Under the pieces are notes generated by a model. The model saw only the letters and a list, made by a program, of their open reading frames with translations. It had not been told where the DNA came from and searched no databases. A DNA stretch of 32,225 bases, from positions 1 to 32,225 of IMG/VR virus record IMGVR_UViG_3300009684_000104; one strand, 5' to 3'. Position numbers and translations under genes: made by a program. Below, one piece after another: positions 6,394 to 16,900 of the stretch (position 1 is the first letter of the stretch; every line of letters begins with the position of its first letter). This stretch comes from a virus.

Positions 6394-8817
6394 ATGAATC
6401 AAGATTTAACGATGCCTAATGTATATTTTCCTGACCAACTGGCGACAGATGAGATTAAGAAAAGTGAAGATTACGGTAGGTCTGTTGCTCATTCCATTCA
6501 AGCTGAGTGGTTTAGAAAAACATCTCTTAATGGTTCAAGGTTCTACACTACAAGAGACCACTTTCACAAACTAAGATTATATGCAAGAGGAGAGCAATCT
6601 GTTCAAAAATATAAAAAAGAGATGTCTGTTAATGGAGATATTTCTTATCTTAATTTAGATTGGACACCACTTCCAATTATACCAAAATTTGTTGATATAG
6701 TTGTTAATGGAATGTCTACAAGACAATACGAGGTTAAAGCAGAGGCAGTAGATAATATTTCATCTGACAAAAAGAATAACTATAAAACAGAGGTAGAGAA
6801 AGCTATGATTGCTGCTCCTTTGTTAAAAGATGCTAAGAATTTATTAGGTATAGATATGTATCCAATACCTGAAGAACAAATGCCTCAAGATAAAGCAGAG
6901 CTTGACCTTCACATGGAATTCTATAAAGATGAGATAGAGATTGCTGAAGAAAAAGCTATTGAGAATGTTTTAAATTTAAACAATTACGATTTAATAAAAA
7001 GAAGAACAGATGAAGACCAGGTTGTATTGGGTGTATCAGCTGTTAGACATTCTTTTGATACACATAATGGGATTAGAATTGAGTATTGCGATCCTGCCAA
7101 TATGGTTTTTAGTCCAACTGAAGATCCTACTTTTCAAGATTGTTATTATTTTGGAGAAGTTAAAAATGTTCCTATTACAGAACTTAAAAAATTAAATCCA
7201 AAATTAACTCAAGAAGAAATTAAAGAGATTTCTAAATTGGCTTCTAAATGGGATGCTTATCAAAACATTCAAGGAGGAACTATATTAGGAGGTAATATTA
7301 GAAATAATTCTGCAACATTATTGTTCTTCTCATATAAGACAGATTTAAACGTAGTATATAAGAAAAAGAAAAATGCTAACGGTGGAGATAAAGTAGTAAA
7401 GAGAGATGATAGTTTTCAAGGACCTAAAACTGATGATGCTCAATTTGAAAAAATATCTAAAAGAATAGATGTTTGGTTTGAGGGTGTATTAGTTATGGGT
7501 ACTAATTATTTATTGAAGTGGGATTTAATGAAGAATATGGTTAGACCTAAATCTTCAATCTCTAAAGTTTATCCTCCTTATGTAATGTCTGCTCCAAGAA
7601 TGTATAGAGGTGCAATAGATTCATTAGTTAAAAGAATGATTCCTTTTGCAGACCAAATACAACTTACGCATTTAAAATTACAACAAGTTATCTCTGGAAT
7701 GAAACCTGATGGGGTGTTCTTAGATATAGATGGTTTAAATGGTGTTAATCTAGGAAATGGTCAATCATATACTCCAGAACAAGCGTTAAACTTATATTTC
7801 CAAACAGGAAGTGTTGTAGGTAGAAGTTATACAGAAGATGGTGAGTTTAATAATGCACGTATGCCTATTCAAGAGCTTACAGCTTCAGGAGCTAATGCTA
7901 AGATACAAAGTCTTGTTGGTATGTATAATCACTACCTTGATATGATTCGTCAAAGCACAGGTCTTAATGAGGCTCGTGATGGAAGTATGCCAGATGAGAA
8001 TAGTTTAGTTGGTCTTCAAAAATTAGCTGCATTAAATTCTAATACTGCTACAAGACATATTCTTCAAAGTGGTTTATTTATGACTAGAAGAATTGCTGAA
8101 TGTATTTGCTATAGAATGTCTGACTTGTTAGAATATTCTGATATGCGTGATGATTTTGCATTGATGATTGGTGGAGGTAGTGTAGATGTTATCAATAAAA
8201 TTAAAGACCTACATTTATATAACTTTGGTATTTATATTACATTAATGCCTGATGAAGAAGAAACTCAATTATTAAATCAAAATATTCAAGCAGCTTTGGC
8301 AGCAGGTAAAATTGATATAGATGATGCAATAGATATTCGTAATGTTAAAAATGTTAAAATAGCATCTCAATTATTAAAAGTTAAGAAAAAGCATAAAGAA
8401 GAGAGAGACCAAGAGTTACAAGCTAAAACAATGCAAAGCCAAGCACAAAGCCAGGCTCAACTTGCTCAAGCTACTTCTCAAGGTAAACTTCAAATTATAC
8501 AAGCTGAATCTCAAGGTGATGCTCAATTAGAACAAATGAAGCATCAAATGGAAATGGAGAAAATGCAAATGGAGTTTCAATATAAATCAGAGCTTATCAA
8601 ATTACAACAAGGTTTTCAAGGACAAGTAAAACAAGCTGAGATGGACTTAATTCATAAGAAAGATATGGATAAAGAAGATAGGAAAGATACAAGAACAAAG
8701 TTACAAGCAACACAGCAAAGTAAAATGATAAACCAAAGACAACAAGATTTAAGTCCTATAGATTTCAATGAGGAAGATAGTCTTGGTGGTATGGATGACT
8801 TGTTTAAAGTAGAGTAA
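6394..8817 (+). CDS. Portal protein
   Basis: 807 aa. Portal proteins form the dodecameric ring at one capsid vertex, dock the terminase motor and seat the tail. Support: position directly after the large terminase; a mixed alpha/beta core with WTPLPIIPKFVDIVVNGMST (~90-110) and RIEYCDPANMVFSPTEDP (~228-245), typical of large Bacteroidota phage portals; and the stem/crown-type region YPPYVMSAPRMYRGAIDSLV. From about residue 669 there is a long Gln/Met/Lys-rich coiled coil (AKTMQSQAQSQAQLAQATSQ and onward to ~770), consistent with a portal barrel reaching into the capsid. The C-terminus is acidic. The size matches crAss-like portals better than ordinary ~500-aa ones. It shares its transcript with the terminase genes; no terminator follows. 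Confidence 0.8.
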   Translation: MNQDLTMPNVYFPDQLATDEIKKSEDYGRSVAHSIQAEWFRKTSLNGSRFYTTRDHFHKLRLYARGEQSVQKYKKEMSVNGDISYLNLDWTPLPIIPKFVDIVVNGMSTRQYEVKAEAVDNISSDKKNNYKTEVEKAMIAAPLLKDAKNLLGIDMYPIPEEQMPQDKAELDLHMEFYKDEIEIAEEKAIENVLNLNNYDLIKRRTDEDQVVLGVSAVRHSFDTHNGIRIEYCDPANMVFSPTEDPTFQDCYYFGEVKNVPITELKKLNPKLTQEEIKEISKLASKWDAYQNIQGGTILGGNIRNNSATLLFFSYKTDLNVVYKKKKNANGGDKVVKRDDSFQGPKTDDAQFEKISKRIDVWFEGVLVMGTNYLLKWDLMKNMVRPKSSISKVYPPYVMSAPRMYRGAIDSLVKRMIPFADQIQLTHLKLQQVISGMKPDGVFLDIDGLNGVNLGNGQSYTPEQALNLYFQTGSVVGRSYTEDGEFNNARMPIQELTASGANAKIQSLVGMYNHYLDMIRQSTGLNEARDGSMPDENSLVGLQKLAALNSNTATRHILQSGLFMTRRIAECICYRMSDLLEYSDMRDDFALMIGGGSVDVINKIKDLHLYNFGIYITLMPDEEETQLLNQNIQAALAAGKIDIDDAIDIRNVKNVKIASQLLKVKKKHKEERDQELQAKTMQSQAQSQAQLAQATSQGKLQIIQAESQGDAQLEQMKHQMEMEKMQMEFQYKSELIKLQQGFQGQVKQAEMDLIHKKDMDKEDRKDTRTKLQATQQSKMINQRQQDLSPIDFNEEDSLGGMDDLFKVE

Positions 8818-8829
8818 TAAAAAATTACA

Positions 8830-8837
8830 TACCTTTG
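8830..8837 (+). promoter_or_regulatory. Bacteroidota-type promoter core TACCTTTG with TTTAATTTAAT leader
   Basis: A TAnnTTTG match 26 bp before the ATG at 8864. The leader contains TTTAATTTAAT (8845-8855), a box repeated at the starts near 11482 and 19578. It probably drives the scaffold and capsid genes. Confidence 0.65.
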
Positions 8838-8863
8838 CAAAAAATTTAATTTAATACAAATAT

Positions 8864-9919
8864 ATGAGCGGAATGAAATTTAGAGCAGTAGATGCCGAAG
8901 AGGTATCTTCTATTCAAGAAAAAGAACAAGAGATTCAAGATAATTTTGAAGCTGGTTCAGAAAATTTAAACAATCAAGAAAATGTTGAGGCGGAAAACCA
9001 AGAGACAGATATTGATGACGCAAGAGTACTTAACTATTTAAAAGATAGGTATCAAAAAGAATACGAGTCTTTAGACGAAGTTCTTACACAGAGTGAAAAA
9101 AAAGCTGAACTTCCAGAAGATATAAAAAAGTTAATGGAATATGGTGTAGATAACTACATTAAAATTAACAAAGACTGGGATAAAGCAGATAGTACTGAAA
9201 CATTAAAAGAGTACTACAAACAAACAAAGCCACATCTTGATGATGCTGACATTGATTATTTATTAGAGGAAGAGTATTCTTTTGATGAAGATATTGATGA
9301 TGAAAGAGATATTAAGAAAAAACAGGTGGCATTAAAAGAAGAATTGTTTAGAGCTAAAGACTATCTAAATAATCTCAAGGAACAATATAAAGTTGATTTA
9401 GGGTCTAACTCAGCTGAAGTAACTGAAGATTATAAGAAAGCATTTAACTTCTATCAAGAATATGAAACACAATCAAAACAAGCAGAGCAAATAGCTCAAG
9501 CAAAAGCAAAAGTGTTTGATGAAAAAACTACGCAACTATTCTCTAATGAGTTCAAAGGCTTTGAATTTAATTTAGGAGATAAAAAACAAGTTTATAAACC
9601 AAAAGATGTAAATGAGACTAGAAATATTCAGTCAGATTTATCTTCGGTTGTTCAAAAACATTTAGATGATAATGGAGTATTGAAAGATGCACATGATTAT
9701 CACAAATCTTTGGCTATGTTTAGAGACCCAGATGGTTTTGCTAGGTTCTTTTATGAGCAAGGTAAAGCAGATTCAACTAATAGTGTAATCAAAGGAATGA
9801 AAAACATTGATATGAATGTTAGAGATTCTAAAGAAATCACAGATAATAGTGGAGGTCCTAGAATGAGAGCAATTAGTAATGATAGTTTTGATGGTGGTTT
9901 ACGAATTAGAAAAAAATAA
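8864..9919 (+). CDS. Putative capsid scaffolding protein
   Basis: 351 aa lying between portal and major capsid genes, the usual place of a scaffold. Composition fits: highly acidic and charged N-terminal two-thirds (EEDEDIDDERD-type stretches around residues 135-150), extended helical and coiled-coil regions (for example ALKEELFRAKDYLNNLKEQY), no membrane segment, and a basic C-terminal tail (GGLRIRKK). In P22-type scaffolds a basic C-terminal element binds the coat protein, so the tail is suggestive. No protease motif is seen. It is 22 bp upstream of the capsid gene with no promoter between, so the two are co-transcribed. Role inferred from position and composition. Confidence 0.6.
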   Translation: MSGMKFRAVDAEEVSSIQEKEQEIQDNFEAGSENLNNQENVEAENQETDIDDARVLNYLKDRYQKEYESLDEVLTQSEKKAELPEDIKKLMEYGVDNYIKINKDWDKADSTETLKEYYKQTKPHLDDADIDYLLEEEYSFDEDIDDERDIKKKQVALKEELFRAKDYLNNLKEQYKVDLGSNSAEVTEDYKKAFNFYQEYETQSKQAEQIAQAKAKVFDEKTTQLFSNEFKGFEFNLGDKKQVYKPKDVNETRNIQSDLSSVVQKHLDDNGVLKDAHDYHKSLAMFRDPDGFARFFYEQGKADSTNSVIKGMKNIDMNVRDSKEITDNSGGPRMRAISNDSFDGGLRIRKK

Positions 9920-9941
9920 ATAATAAAAACATTAAAACAAA

Positions 9942-11363
9942 ATGGCATTAAACACAATTAATTTTTCAGCAGGTACTATTGGAGGGAATCCATTATTAAC
10001 CCCTGCACCAATTCAAGCAACTTTATCTACTAACTATGTAGGTTCATTTGACTTTTTATCACACGAACTTCCAGATCTTTACGAGAAAGAATTTGAAAGA
10101 TTCGGTAATCGTTCTGTAGCGTCATTTTTAAGAATGGTAGGAGCTGAAATGCCTTCTACTTCTGATATGATTAAATGGAGTGAGCAAGGTCGTTTGCATA
10201 TCTTCGGTACTGCAACTAAAACTGCTACTAATCAAATTACATTAGATTCAAACCAAACTTTTTACACTCCAACTACAGGTTCTTCTGCTACTACTAGATA
10301 CCCTTCTGTAAGAGCTGGACAAACACTTATCCTTAAAGATACTGCTGGTGTTGTAATTAAAGTAATAGTTAGATCTGTATCTTCTGATTTTACTGTTCTT
10401 ACAGTAGACGCTTACTCTGCTGCTAATATCTCTGCATTATCTGCTACTGCATCTGCAATTAGTTTATTCGTTTATGGTTCTGAATTTAAAAAAGGAACTG
10501 CTGGAATGGTTGGTTCTGTTGAAGCTGAGTCTCAAATTCTTGACACAACTCCAATTATCATCAAAGATAAATATGAGGTTAATGGTTCAGATATGGCTCA
10601 AATCGGATGGATTGAAGTTACAACTGAAAATGGAGCAACTGGATACTTATGGTATTTAAAATCAGAGCACGAAACTCGTTTGAGATTTGAAGATTACTTA
10701 GAAACTGCAATGATTGAAGGTGAGCCTGCTGTTTCTGGTTCTGCTGCTGCTGCTCAAGGATACAAAGGTACTAAAGGTTTATTCTATGAAATCAACAATA
10801 GAGGTAACGTAGGTACTGGAGCTATCGCTGATAGAACAGACATCGAGAATATCATCAAAGTATTAGACAAAGAGGGAGCTATCCAAGAAAATGTTCTTTT
10901 CGTGAATCGTTCTTTATCTTTCCAAATTGATACTACATTAGCTGGATTGAACGTAAATGGTACTTTAGGTGCTGCATCTTATGGTCTTTTTGATAATGAT
11001 ACTGATATGGCTTTGAACTTAGGATTTAAAGGATTTAACTTAGGTTATGATTTCTACAAATCTGATTGGAAATACTTGAACGATGCTACTACAGGTGGTT
11101 TAGTTAATACAGTAAACGGAGTTTTAGTTCCTGCTGGTACTTTAACAGTTTACGACCAAGTATTAGGTAAAAATGCTAAGAGACCATTCTTACATACTCG
11201 TTACAGAAAATCTGAGACTGAGGATCGTAAATACAAATCTTGGATTATAGGTTCTGCTGGTGGAGCAACTAACAGTGAAGTAGATAGCATGTCTGTAAAC
11301 TTCTTGTCTGAAAGAGCTTTAGTAGTATTAGGAGCTAATAACTTTATGATTTTCAAACCGTAA
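9942..11363 (+). CDS. Major capsid protein
   Basis: 473 aa, the expected length for crAss-like coat proteins. The N-terminus is flexible, then LYEKEFERFGNRSVASFLRM (~44-63) provides a long-helix candidate. The rest is beta-rich with an inserted domain (~90-170: repeated short strands such as TLILKDTAGVVIKVIVRSVS) and a C-terminal core including HTRYRKSETEDRKYKSWI. This is compatible with an HK97-type fold plus insertion, which cannot be proven by eye. Position after the scaffold candidate, a strong terminator downstream and codon use shifted toward CGT, TCT and AAC relative to its neighbours all suggest very high expression. The assignment rests on context, length and that expression signature. 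Confidence 0.8.
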   Translation: MALNTINFSAGTIGGNPLLTPAPIQATLSTNYVGSFDFLSHELPDLYEKEFERFGNRSVASFLRMVGAEMPSTSDMIKWSEQGRLHIFGTATKTATNQITLDSNQTFYTPTTGSSATTRYPSVRAGQTLILKDTAGVVIKVIVRSVSSDFTVLTVDAYSAANISALSATASAISLFVYGSEFKKGTAGMVGSVEAESQILDTTPIIIKDKYEVNGSDMAQIGWIEVTTENGATGYLWYLKSEHETRLRFEDYLETAMIEGEPAVSGSAAAAQGYKGTKGLFYEINNRGNVGTGAIADRTDIENIIKVLDKEGAIQENVLFVNRSLSFQIDTTLAGLNVNGTLGAASYGLFDNDTDMALNLGFKGFNLGYDFYKSDWKYLNDATTGGLVNTVNGVLVPAGTLTVYDQVLGKNAKRPFLHTRYRKSETEDRKYKSWIIGSAGGATNSEVDSMSVNFLSERALVVLGANNFMIFKP

Positions 11364-11390
11364 GTTATACTATAAAATAATTATATTTTT

Positions 11391-11422
11391 AAGAGGGGGA
11401 TTAATTTCCTCCTCTTTTTTTT
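11391..11422 (+). terminator. Strong intrinsic terminator after major capsid gene
   Basis: AAGAGGGGGA (11391-11400) pairs with TCCTCCTCTT (11407-11416) with one G-U, a 6-nt loop and eight Ts (11415-11422). Confidence 0.9.
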
Positions 11423-11449
11423 GTTTAAAAACTATATAAATATTTTATG

Positions 11450-11457
11450 TAATTTTG
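11450..11457 (+). promoter_or_regulatory. Bacteroidota-type promoter core TAATTTTG with TTTAATTTAAT leader
   Basis: A TAnnTTTG match 24 bp before the ATG at 11482. Two overlapping TTTAATTTAAT copies (11466-11476, 11471-11481) run into the start codon. It drives a single gene closed by its own terminator. Confidence 0.65.
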
Positions 11458-11481
11458 CATGGAATTTTAATTTAATTTAAT

Positions 11482-12276
11482 ATGGCTACAACAGCAAAAA
11501 CAAGTGCAGCGAAAGCAACACAAACAAAAACAAATGTATCTCCTTTAGATACTTTTGAAAGTAAAGATAGAGTTTATCTTTTAACAGGTAATTACACACC
11601 AATTACTTTTATGTTGAGAACTAAACACTCAGCAAACAGTCCACTATTATATTTCGATGGAAAAAGAAATAGAAGTTTAAGATGGAGTGATAACCAAGAA
11701 TCACCATTTTTAGAAGAACAAGATGGATATGCAATATGCCCTCCAATTATTTTTGAGAATGGTAAACTATTTGTAAAGAAAGAACAAGTAGAATTACAAA
11801 AATTCCTCTCTGTTTTACACCCAGATAAAAATGTTAAGTATTATGAATTTGATGCTGAAGAAGTAGCTAATGAAGAGTACGATTTACAATTAGTTCAATT
11901 AGATGCTCAGATTGCAGTTAAAGAAATGCCTATTGGTGATTTAGAAGCAATAGGAAGAGTTATTTTAAAGTCAAAGGTAGATAATATGTCTTCAGCAGAA
12001 TTAAGACGTGATATGCTTATTTACGCAAGAAACAATCCTTTAGAGTTTATGACTTTAGTTGAAGATGATTCTTTGAAATTAAGAAACATAGCTATTAGAG
12101 CTGTTGATATGGGTATTCTTGAAATTACTAATGATGGAAGAAATGTATCTTGGGCAAACAAAGGTGGGAAATTAATTACAGTTCCATTTGGTGAGAATAC
12201 ATATAGTGCATTGGCTTCATTTTTTATGACTGATGAAGGTATGGATGCTCTAGCAAATATTAGTAATAAATTATAA
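11482..12276 (+). CDS. Virion-module protein of unknown function, monocistronic (264 aa)
   Basis: The N-terminal ~20 residues are an Ala/Thr/Lys-rich flexible arm. Residues ~30-110 form a beta-rich domain (VYLLTGNYTPITFML, SPLLYFDGKRNRSLRW). The C-terminal ~100 residues are a helical segment (AELRRDMLIYARNNPLEFMT) followed by LRNIAIRAVDMGILEITNDG and WANKGGKLITVPFGENTYSA, which reads like a winged-helix or small alpha/beta unit. I recall this C-terminal pattern from uncharacterised proteins of marine and flavobacterial phages. The gene has its own promoter and is enclosed by terminators on both sides, so its amount is set independently of capsid and connector. A capsid-associated, decoration or head-completion protein is plausible but unproven. 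Confidence 0.65.
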   Translation: MATTAKTSAAKATQTKTNVSPLDTFESKDRVYLLTGNYTPITFMLRTKHSANSPLLYFDGKRNRSLRWSDNQESPFLEEQDGYAICPPIIFENGKLFVKKEQVELQKFLSVLHPDKNVKYYEFDAEEVANEEYDLQLVQLDAQIAVKEMPIGDLEAIGRVILKSKVDNMSSAELRRDMLIYARNNPLEFMTLVEDDSLKLRNIAIRAVDMGILEITNDGRNVSWANKGGKLITVPFGENTYSALASFFMTDEGMDALANISNKL

Positions 12277-12302
12277 GCCATACAGACATAATTTTCTATA
12301 GT

Positions 12303-12333
12303 AGCACCTCTATAATAGGGGTGCTTTTTTTTT
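12303..12333 (+). terminator. Intrinsic terminator after 264-aa gene
   Basis: AGCACCTCTA (12303-12312) pairs with TAGGGGTGCT (12316-12325) with one G-U and a 3-nt loop, then T residues to 12333. Confidence 0.9.
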
Positions 12334-12335
12334 AG

Positions 12336-12343
12336 TAACTTTG
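12336..12343 (+). promoter_or_regulatory. Bacteroidota-type promoter core TAACTTTG
   Basis: A TAnnTTTG match 2 bp after the terminator T-run and 16 bp before the ATG at 12360. It starts the connector/tail operon. Confidence 0.65.
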
Positions 12344-12359
12344 CACAAAATACGTAAAA

Positions 12360-13055
12360 ATGATAAATGACATTTATAACTTAACCAAGTTTATTCTTAA
12401 CAAAGAAAGTCGTGGTTACATAACACCTTTGCAGTTTAACACTTTTGCTAAACAAGCACAACAAGAAATTGTAGATGGTTACTTTTATGATTATAATAAG
12501 GCATCTGTATCAAGAGTAGCTAGAGCAAATGACAAGCAAATATTAAAGAAGACCAGAGAGAATATGGATGTGTTTATTAGTCAGCCTACCGACTTAACAC
12601 CTGCTTACGATGGTATGGCTCAAGTATTCAATCAGCCTAATGATATGTATACCACTATAAATTTAACTTATAATGGTAGAGAGATAGAGTTGTTAGATAG
12701 AGATAAAATCAGTTATCATTTACAAGATGATTTCTCTGGGAATAATGTATTCTATCCTACTTATATAAAATATGCAAATACATACAAAGTATTTCCATCA
12801 ACTATTGTTAGTGGTGTTTATTTAACTTATTTTAGAACACCTAAAGACCCTAACTGGACTTACACAGTAATTAATGACAATCCTGTATTTAACTCTTCTT
12901 TGCCAGGTTACCAAGATTTAGAGATTGGTTTTGATGATAAGTTCGAGATTACAATGAAAATATTAAAGTATGCTGGATTAAATATTAGAGAAGCTGATAT
13001 AGTTCAAGCAGCAGTAGCGTTTGAAGCACAAGATAACCAATTACAAAATCAATAA
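12360..13055 (+). CDS. Head-tail connector / ring protein (first)
   Basis: 231 aa. The N-terminus (YNLTKFILNKESRGYITPLQ, then FNTFAKQAQQEIVDGYF) is a helical block that recurs in head-tail adaptor proteins of Bacteroidota phages. The middle is beta-rich with LTYNGREIELLDRDK. The C-terminal helix (FEITMKILKYAGLNIREADI) resembles the termini of ring-forming connector proteins. Its position after the capsid region and directly before a second connector-like gene, 5 bp away, supports a collar or ring role joining the portal to the tail. No close functional homologue is known to me, so the exact ring cannot be assigned. Confidence 0.6.
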   Translation: MINDIYNLTKFILNKESRGYITPLQFNTFAKQAQQEIVDGYFYDYNKASVSRVARANDKQILKKTRENMDVFISQPTDLTPAYDGMAQVFNQPNDMYTTINLTYNGREIELLDRDKISYHLQDDFSGNNVFYPTYIKYANTYKVFPSTIVSGVYLTYFRTPKDPNWTYTVINDNPVFNSSLPGYQDLEIGFDDKFEITMKILKYAGLNIREADIVQAAVAFEAQDNQLQNQ

Positions 13056-13060
13056 TAAAT

Positions 13061-13936
13061 ATGTCTAATTTTTTAACAGATTATCAATATTACGAGAATG
13101 GAGGCAACTCTCCTCAAGAAGAAAATTGGGGTGATTATCAATACATATTATTAAAAGATATTATCAATAAGTTTTATTTGATGTATGTTGGAGATGATAA
13201 AGTGATAAGTGATTGCAAAAGATATGAAGTGATATTTCATGCTAAACGTGGTCTTCAAGAATTAAACTATGATGTAGCAAGAGAAGTTAAAGCATTAGAG
13301 CTTGACCTTCCTGATAATTTGACAATGATACTTCCAAAAGATTATGTTAATTACGTTAGAATTAGTTGGGTAGATGATGATGGTAATTTAAGACCAATGG
13401 TTATGAATAATCAAAGTACTATTGCTATTGCATACTTACAAGATAATAATGCTAATATTTTATTTGATAATAATGGTGATGCTTTAGAAGGTACTTCCTT
13501 AACAGAAATTAATAGTGCAAATCCTAAATCAAATAATCTAAATGATAGTGGTAGTTTATATCAGTACGGAAGTAGATTTGGTATTGATGGAAAAACAGCT
13601 AATCAAAATGGTAAATATATTATAGATAAAAACTCAGGTGTAATTAGATTTAGTAGTGATGTTAGATCAAAAACTATTGTATTAGAATATATATCTGATG
13701 GTCTTAGTGATTTAGCTGAGGATGAGATTAGAGTTAATAAATTATGTGAGAAGTTTTTATACCAATATATGAAGTATGAAATACTATCAAATAAATATGG
13801 AGTTCAAGAATATGTAGTTCAAAGAGCTAAAACAGAATTTAAAGCTATTAGAAATAATACCAAAATAAGAATGATGAATATTCGATATGATGAAATATTA
13901 CAATCTCTTCGTGGTCAAACAAATTGGATTAAATAA
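13061..13936 (+). CDS. Ring / tail stabilisation protein (second connector)
   Basis: 291 aa. Carries the segment CKRYEVIFHAKRGLQELNYD (~48-67) followed by LELDLPDNLTMILPKDYVNY, a pattern I associate with the ring or tail-stabilisation protein conserved in crAss-like and related podoviruses (the P22 gp4-like connector role). The central region is an Asn/Asp/Ser-rich insertion (~125-185). The C-terminus (KLCEKFLYQYMKYEILSNKY, then RRAK-type helices) is helical. Its stop overlaps the start of the tail tube gene by one base (TAATG), so translation is probably coupled. It fits a protein sealing the portal-tail junction. Confidence 0.65.
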   Translation: MSNFLTDYQYYENGGNSPQEENWGDYQYILLKDIINKFYLMYVGDDKVISDCKRYEVIFHAKRGLQELNYDVAREVKALELDLPDNLTMILPKDYVNYVRISWVDDDGNLRPMVMNNQSTIAIAYLQDNNANILFDNNGDALEGTSLTEINSANPKSNNLNDSGSLYQYGSRFGIDGKTANQNGKYIIDKNSGVIRFSSDVRSKTIVLEYISDGLSDLAEDEIRVNKLCEKFLYQYMKYEILSNKYGVQEYVVQRAKTEFKAIRNNTKIRMMNIRYDEILQSLRGQTNWIK

Positions 13937-16900
13937 TGAGTGAATTAAAAAAGAATTTCGTACAAGGTAAAATGAATAAGGACTATGATGTCCGCTTGAT
14001 ACCTGAAGGAGAATATATAGATGCTTTTAATGTTCTAGTTTCTAACTCTGAGGGTTCTCAAGTTGGAAGTATTCAAAATTCTTATGGTCTTGATAAAATA
14101 TCTGATTTAAACATTCCTTTTGATTCTGAATCTATAGGAAGTGTATCTGATGAAGGTAATGAAAAAATATATTGGTTTGTAACATCATCTACAGGTAATT
14201 ATATATTTGAGTACGACCAATTAAATAGTGTAACAGGAGGTCCTTTAGTTTCTACTATATTACAAGATTCAAGAACATCTCCTAATAACGTACTTAATTT
14301 TAATAAACAATATAAAATAACTGGTGCAAACGTAATATACAACTCATTTAATAAAGAGACATTGTTAGTTTGGACTGATGACTTAAATCCAATTAGATAT
14401 ATCAATGTGGATAGAGCAAAAGGATATGGGCCTTCTACAGACGTTAATCCTACTTTTCTAAGTAAAGATATAAGCTTATATAAAAGACAGCCTCATTTCG
14501 CTCCTATATGCACACCAACTACAACTGGTAATGGAACTGAGAATAATATAAAAGAAAGGTTTCTATCTTTTGGTTATAGATGGAAATATTTAGATGGAGA
14601 ATATTCTGCTATCTCAACATTTTCAAATCCTCAATTTTATCCAGGACAATATTCTTTAGATTATTTGACTCACGAGAATATAGGAATGGTTAATAAATTC
14701 AATGCTGTAAACATAGGGTTTAATACTGGAGATAAAAATGTAACTGATATTCAGTTGGTTTTTAAAGAGAGTAATAGTAATAACATTTGGATAATAGATA
14801 CCTTTAATAAAACAAATTTATTTTGGCCAGATGATTCTGATAGGTCATTTCTTTTCTCTAATAACAAAATATACTCTGTACTTCCAGAAGACGAGATAAA
14901 CAGATTATTTGATAATGTACCTATATTAGCAAAAGCACAAGATTTTATTGGGAATAGATTAATATATGGAAATTATGTTGAGGGACACGACATGGTTGAT
15001 ACTAATGGACAACCTATAAAGATTGATTATACTTTATCACCTATTAGTGAGGATAAAACAAATAATCGTTTAACTACTGAGATAAGAACTCATAATGAAA
15101 TTATTAATGGGGTATCAACACCTGTAGCAGATTCTTTAAGAATAAATTTTGCTGGAAAACAAATAAAAGCAGGTGATTTATTGAACTTTAATTTTAGAGC
15201 TAAAAGTGCTCCAATATCTTATCATGGTAATTATAATTGTTCTATATCAATGTTTCTTGGTGCTGACTATACAAATGCAGAAGCACTTAGAGGTTCTGGT
15301 GAATTTCAAAACTTTATAAATGTAATTGCTTATAATAATTTTAAATATTATGATACTGGAAGTCAAGCTCCAGCTAATGAAGTTGTTGATTATGTTGGTA
15401 AATATAAACCATTTGAAATATTGAGTGGTACAACTCCTGATGTAATAGAAATAAAACTTCCATATATAGAATACCAAGTTGATAATACTCCTTCTGTTCA
15501 TACAGATAGTGATTTCACATTAAAACAAGAATATTTTTATTATGTAGATGGAACTATAAATATATCACTATCTAATGGTAATGCTTACTCTAGTTGTAAA
15601 AGTAATAGAAGTTATGAAGCTGGTATTGTATACTTAGATGATGAAGGAAGATATTCAACTGTGATTACAAACTCGCATTCAAACTCAACTAATAACTGCT
15701 TTATACCTATTTTAAATTCTGTAAACAAAAATAGTTTACAAATGCAAGTACATCATAAAGCTCCTTATTGGGCAACAAAATATAAGGTATTTGTAAAAGA
15801 TAATAAATTAGAATACCAAACAATATACGCTCTTGTAGTATATAAAAAAGATAATTACATTTGGATAAAACTAGAGGGTCAAGAAAAGAATAAGGTTCAA
15901 GATGGAGATATTTTAATCCTTAAAAGAAATTTATATGGGCCAACAGTATCTTTAATTAAAGTTCAGGTTTTAGAATATAAACAACAAGCTGAAAATTTTA
16001 TAACTGGAGCACCTGCTGGTAATTATATTAAAGTGAAAAGTTTTAGTGGTATTGATATAGCATCACTTCCAAATAATTATATAGCATACGAAAATCATGT
16101 TAGCAATTCAAACTGTCAGCCTCATGGTTTTTTAACTTATACTGGACTATTTGGAACTTTAAATCCATCAACTGGATTATGGGAAGACACAAAGATAACA
16201 GCTGGAAGTATTTTATATTTTAAATTAAGTAATGGAAGAACGAATGCAGGTCCTGATGTATTTGAAAAAAAATATACATCATCTGCTGATTATAATAGTA
16301 TATATGAGTGGTGGGTTACAGAGATGAATGATAGTCCTGCTCTTGATATTGTGTGGGCAAGAGGACATTATGTTTCTACTGTATATGGGCCTATTTCTAT
16401 CTCAAATTTTGTTTATGATAATAACTATCCATATTCTATAGGTTTTTGGAATAATTATGGTTCTACTGGTGGAGAAACTATAATTAATCCTGGTAAACCA
16501 TCATACTCTGATTCATTAGTAACCATTACACTTGCTACAAGCGTTATTATTCTTGAGACAGACCCTAAAGATAAAAGTTCTGAAGTTTATTACGAGATAC
16601 CTGATACCTATTTAATAGATTCTAATGGAAACCACCTATCTAAAAAAACAGATAGTAATTATCCTGTAGATGCAGATGTAGACCAAGATGGTACTACTAC
16701 TGCTGCAACATTAAATTTATCATTCTTTAATTGTTATTCTCAAGGTAATGGAGCTGAAAGTTATAGAGTGAAAGATTTATTTAACTCAAATTATTTATCT
16801 ACGAATACAAGACCTAATGCAGTTCAATTAGATGGATATAAAGAGAGAAGAAATATAGCATCATTAACATATAGTGGTGGATTTGAAAAAACAACAAACT

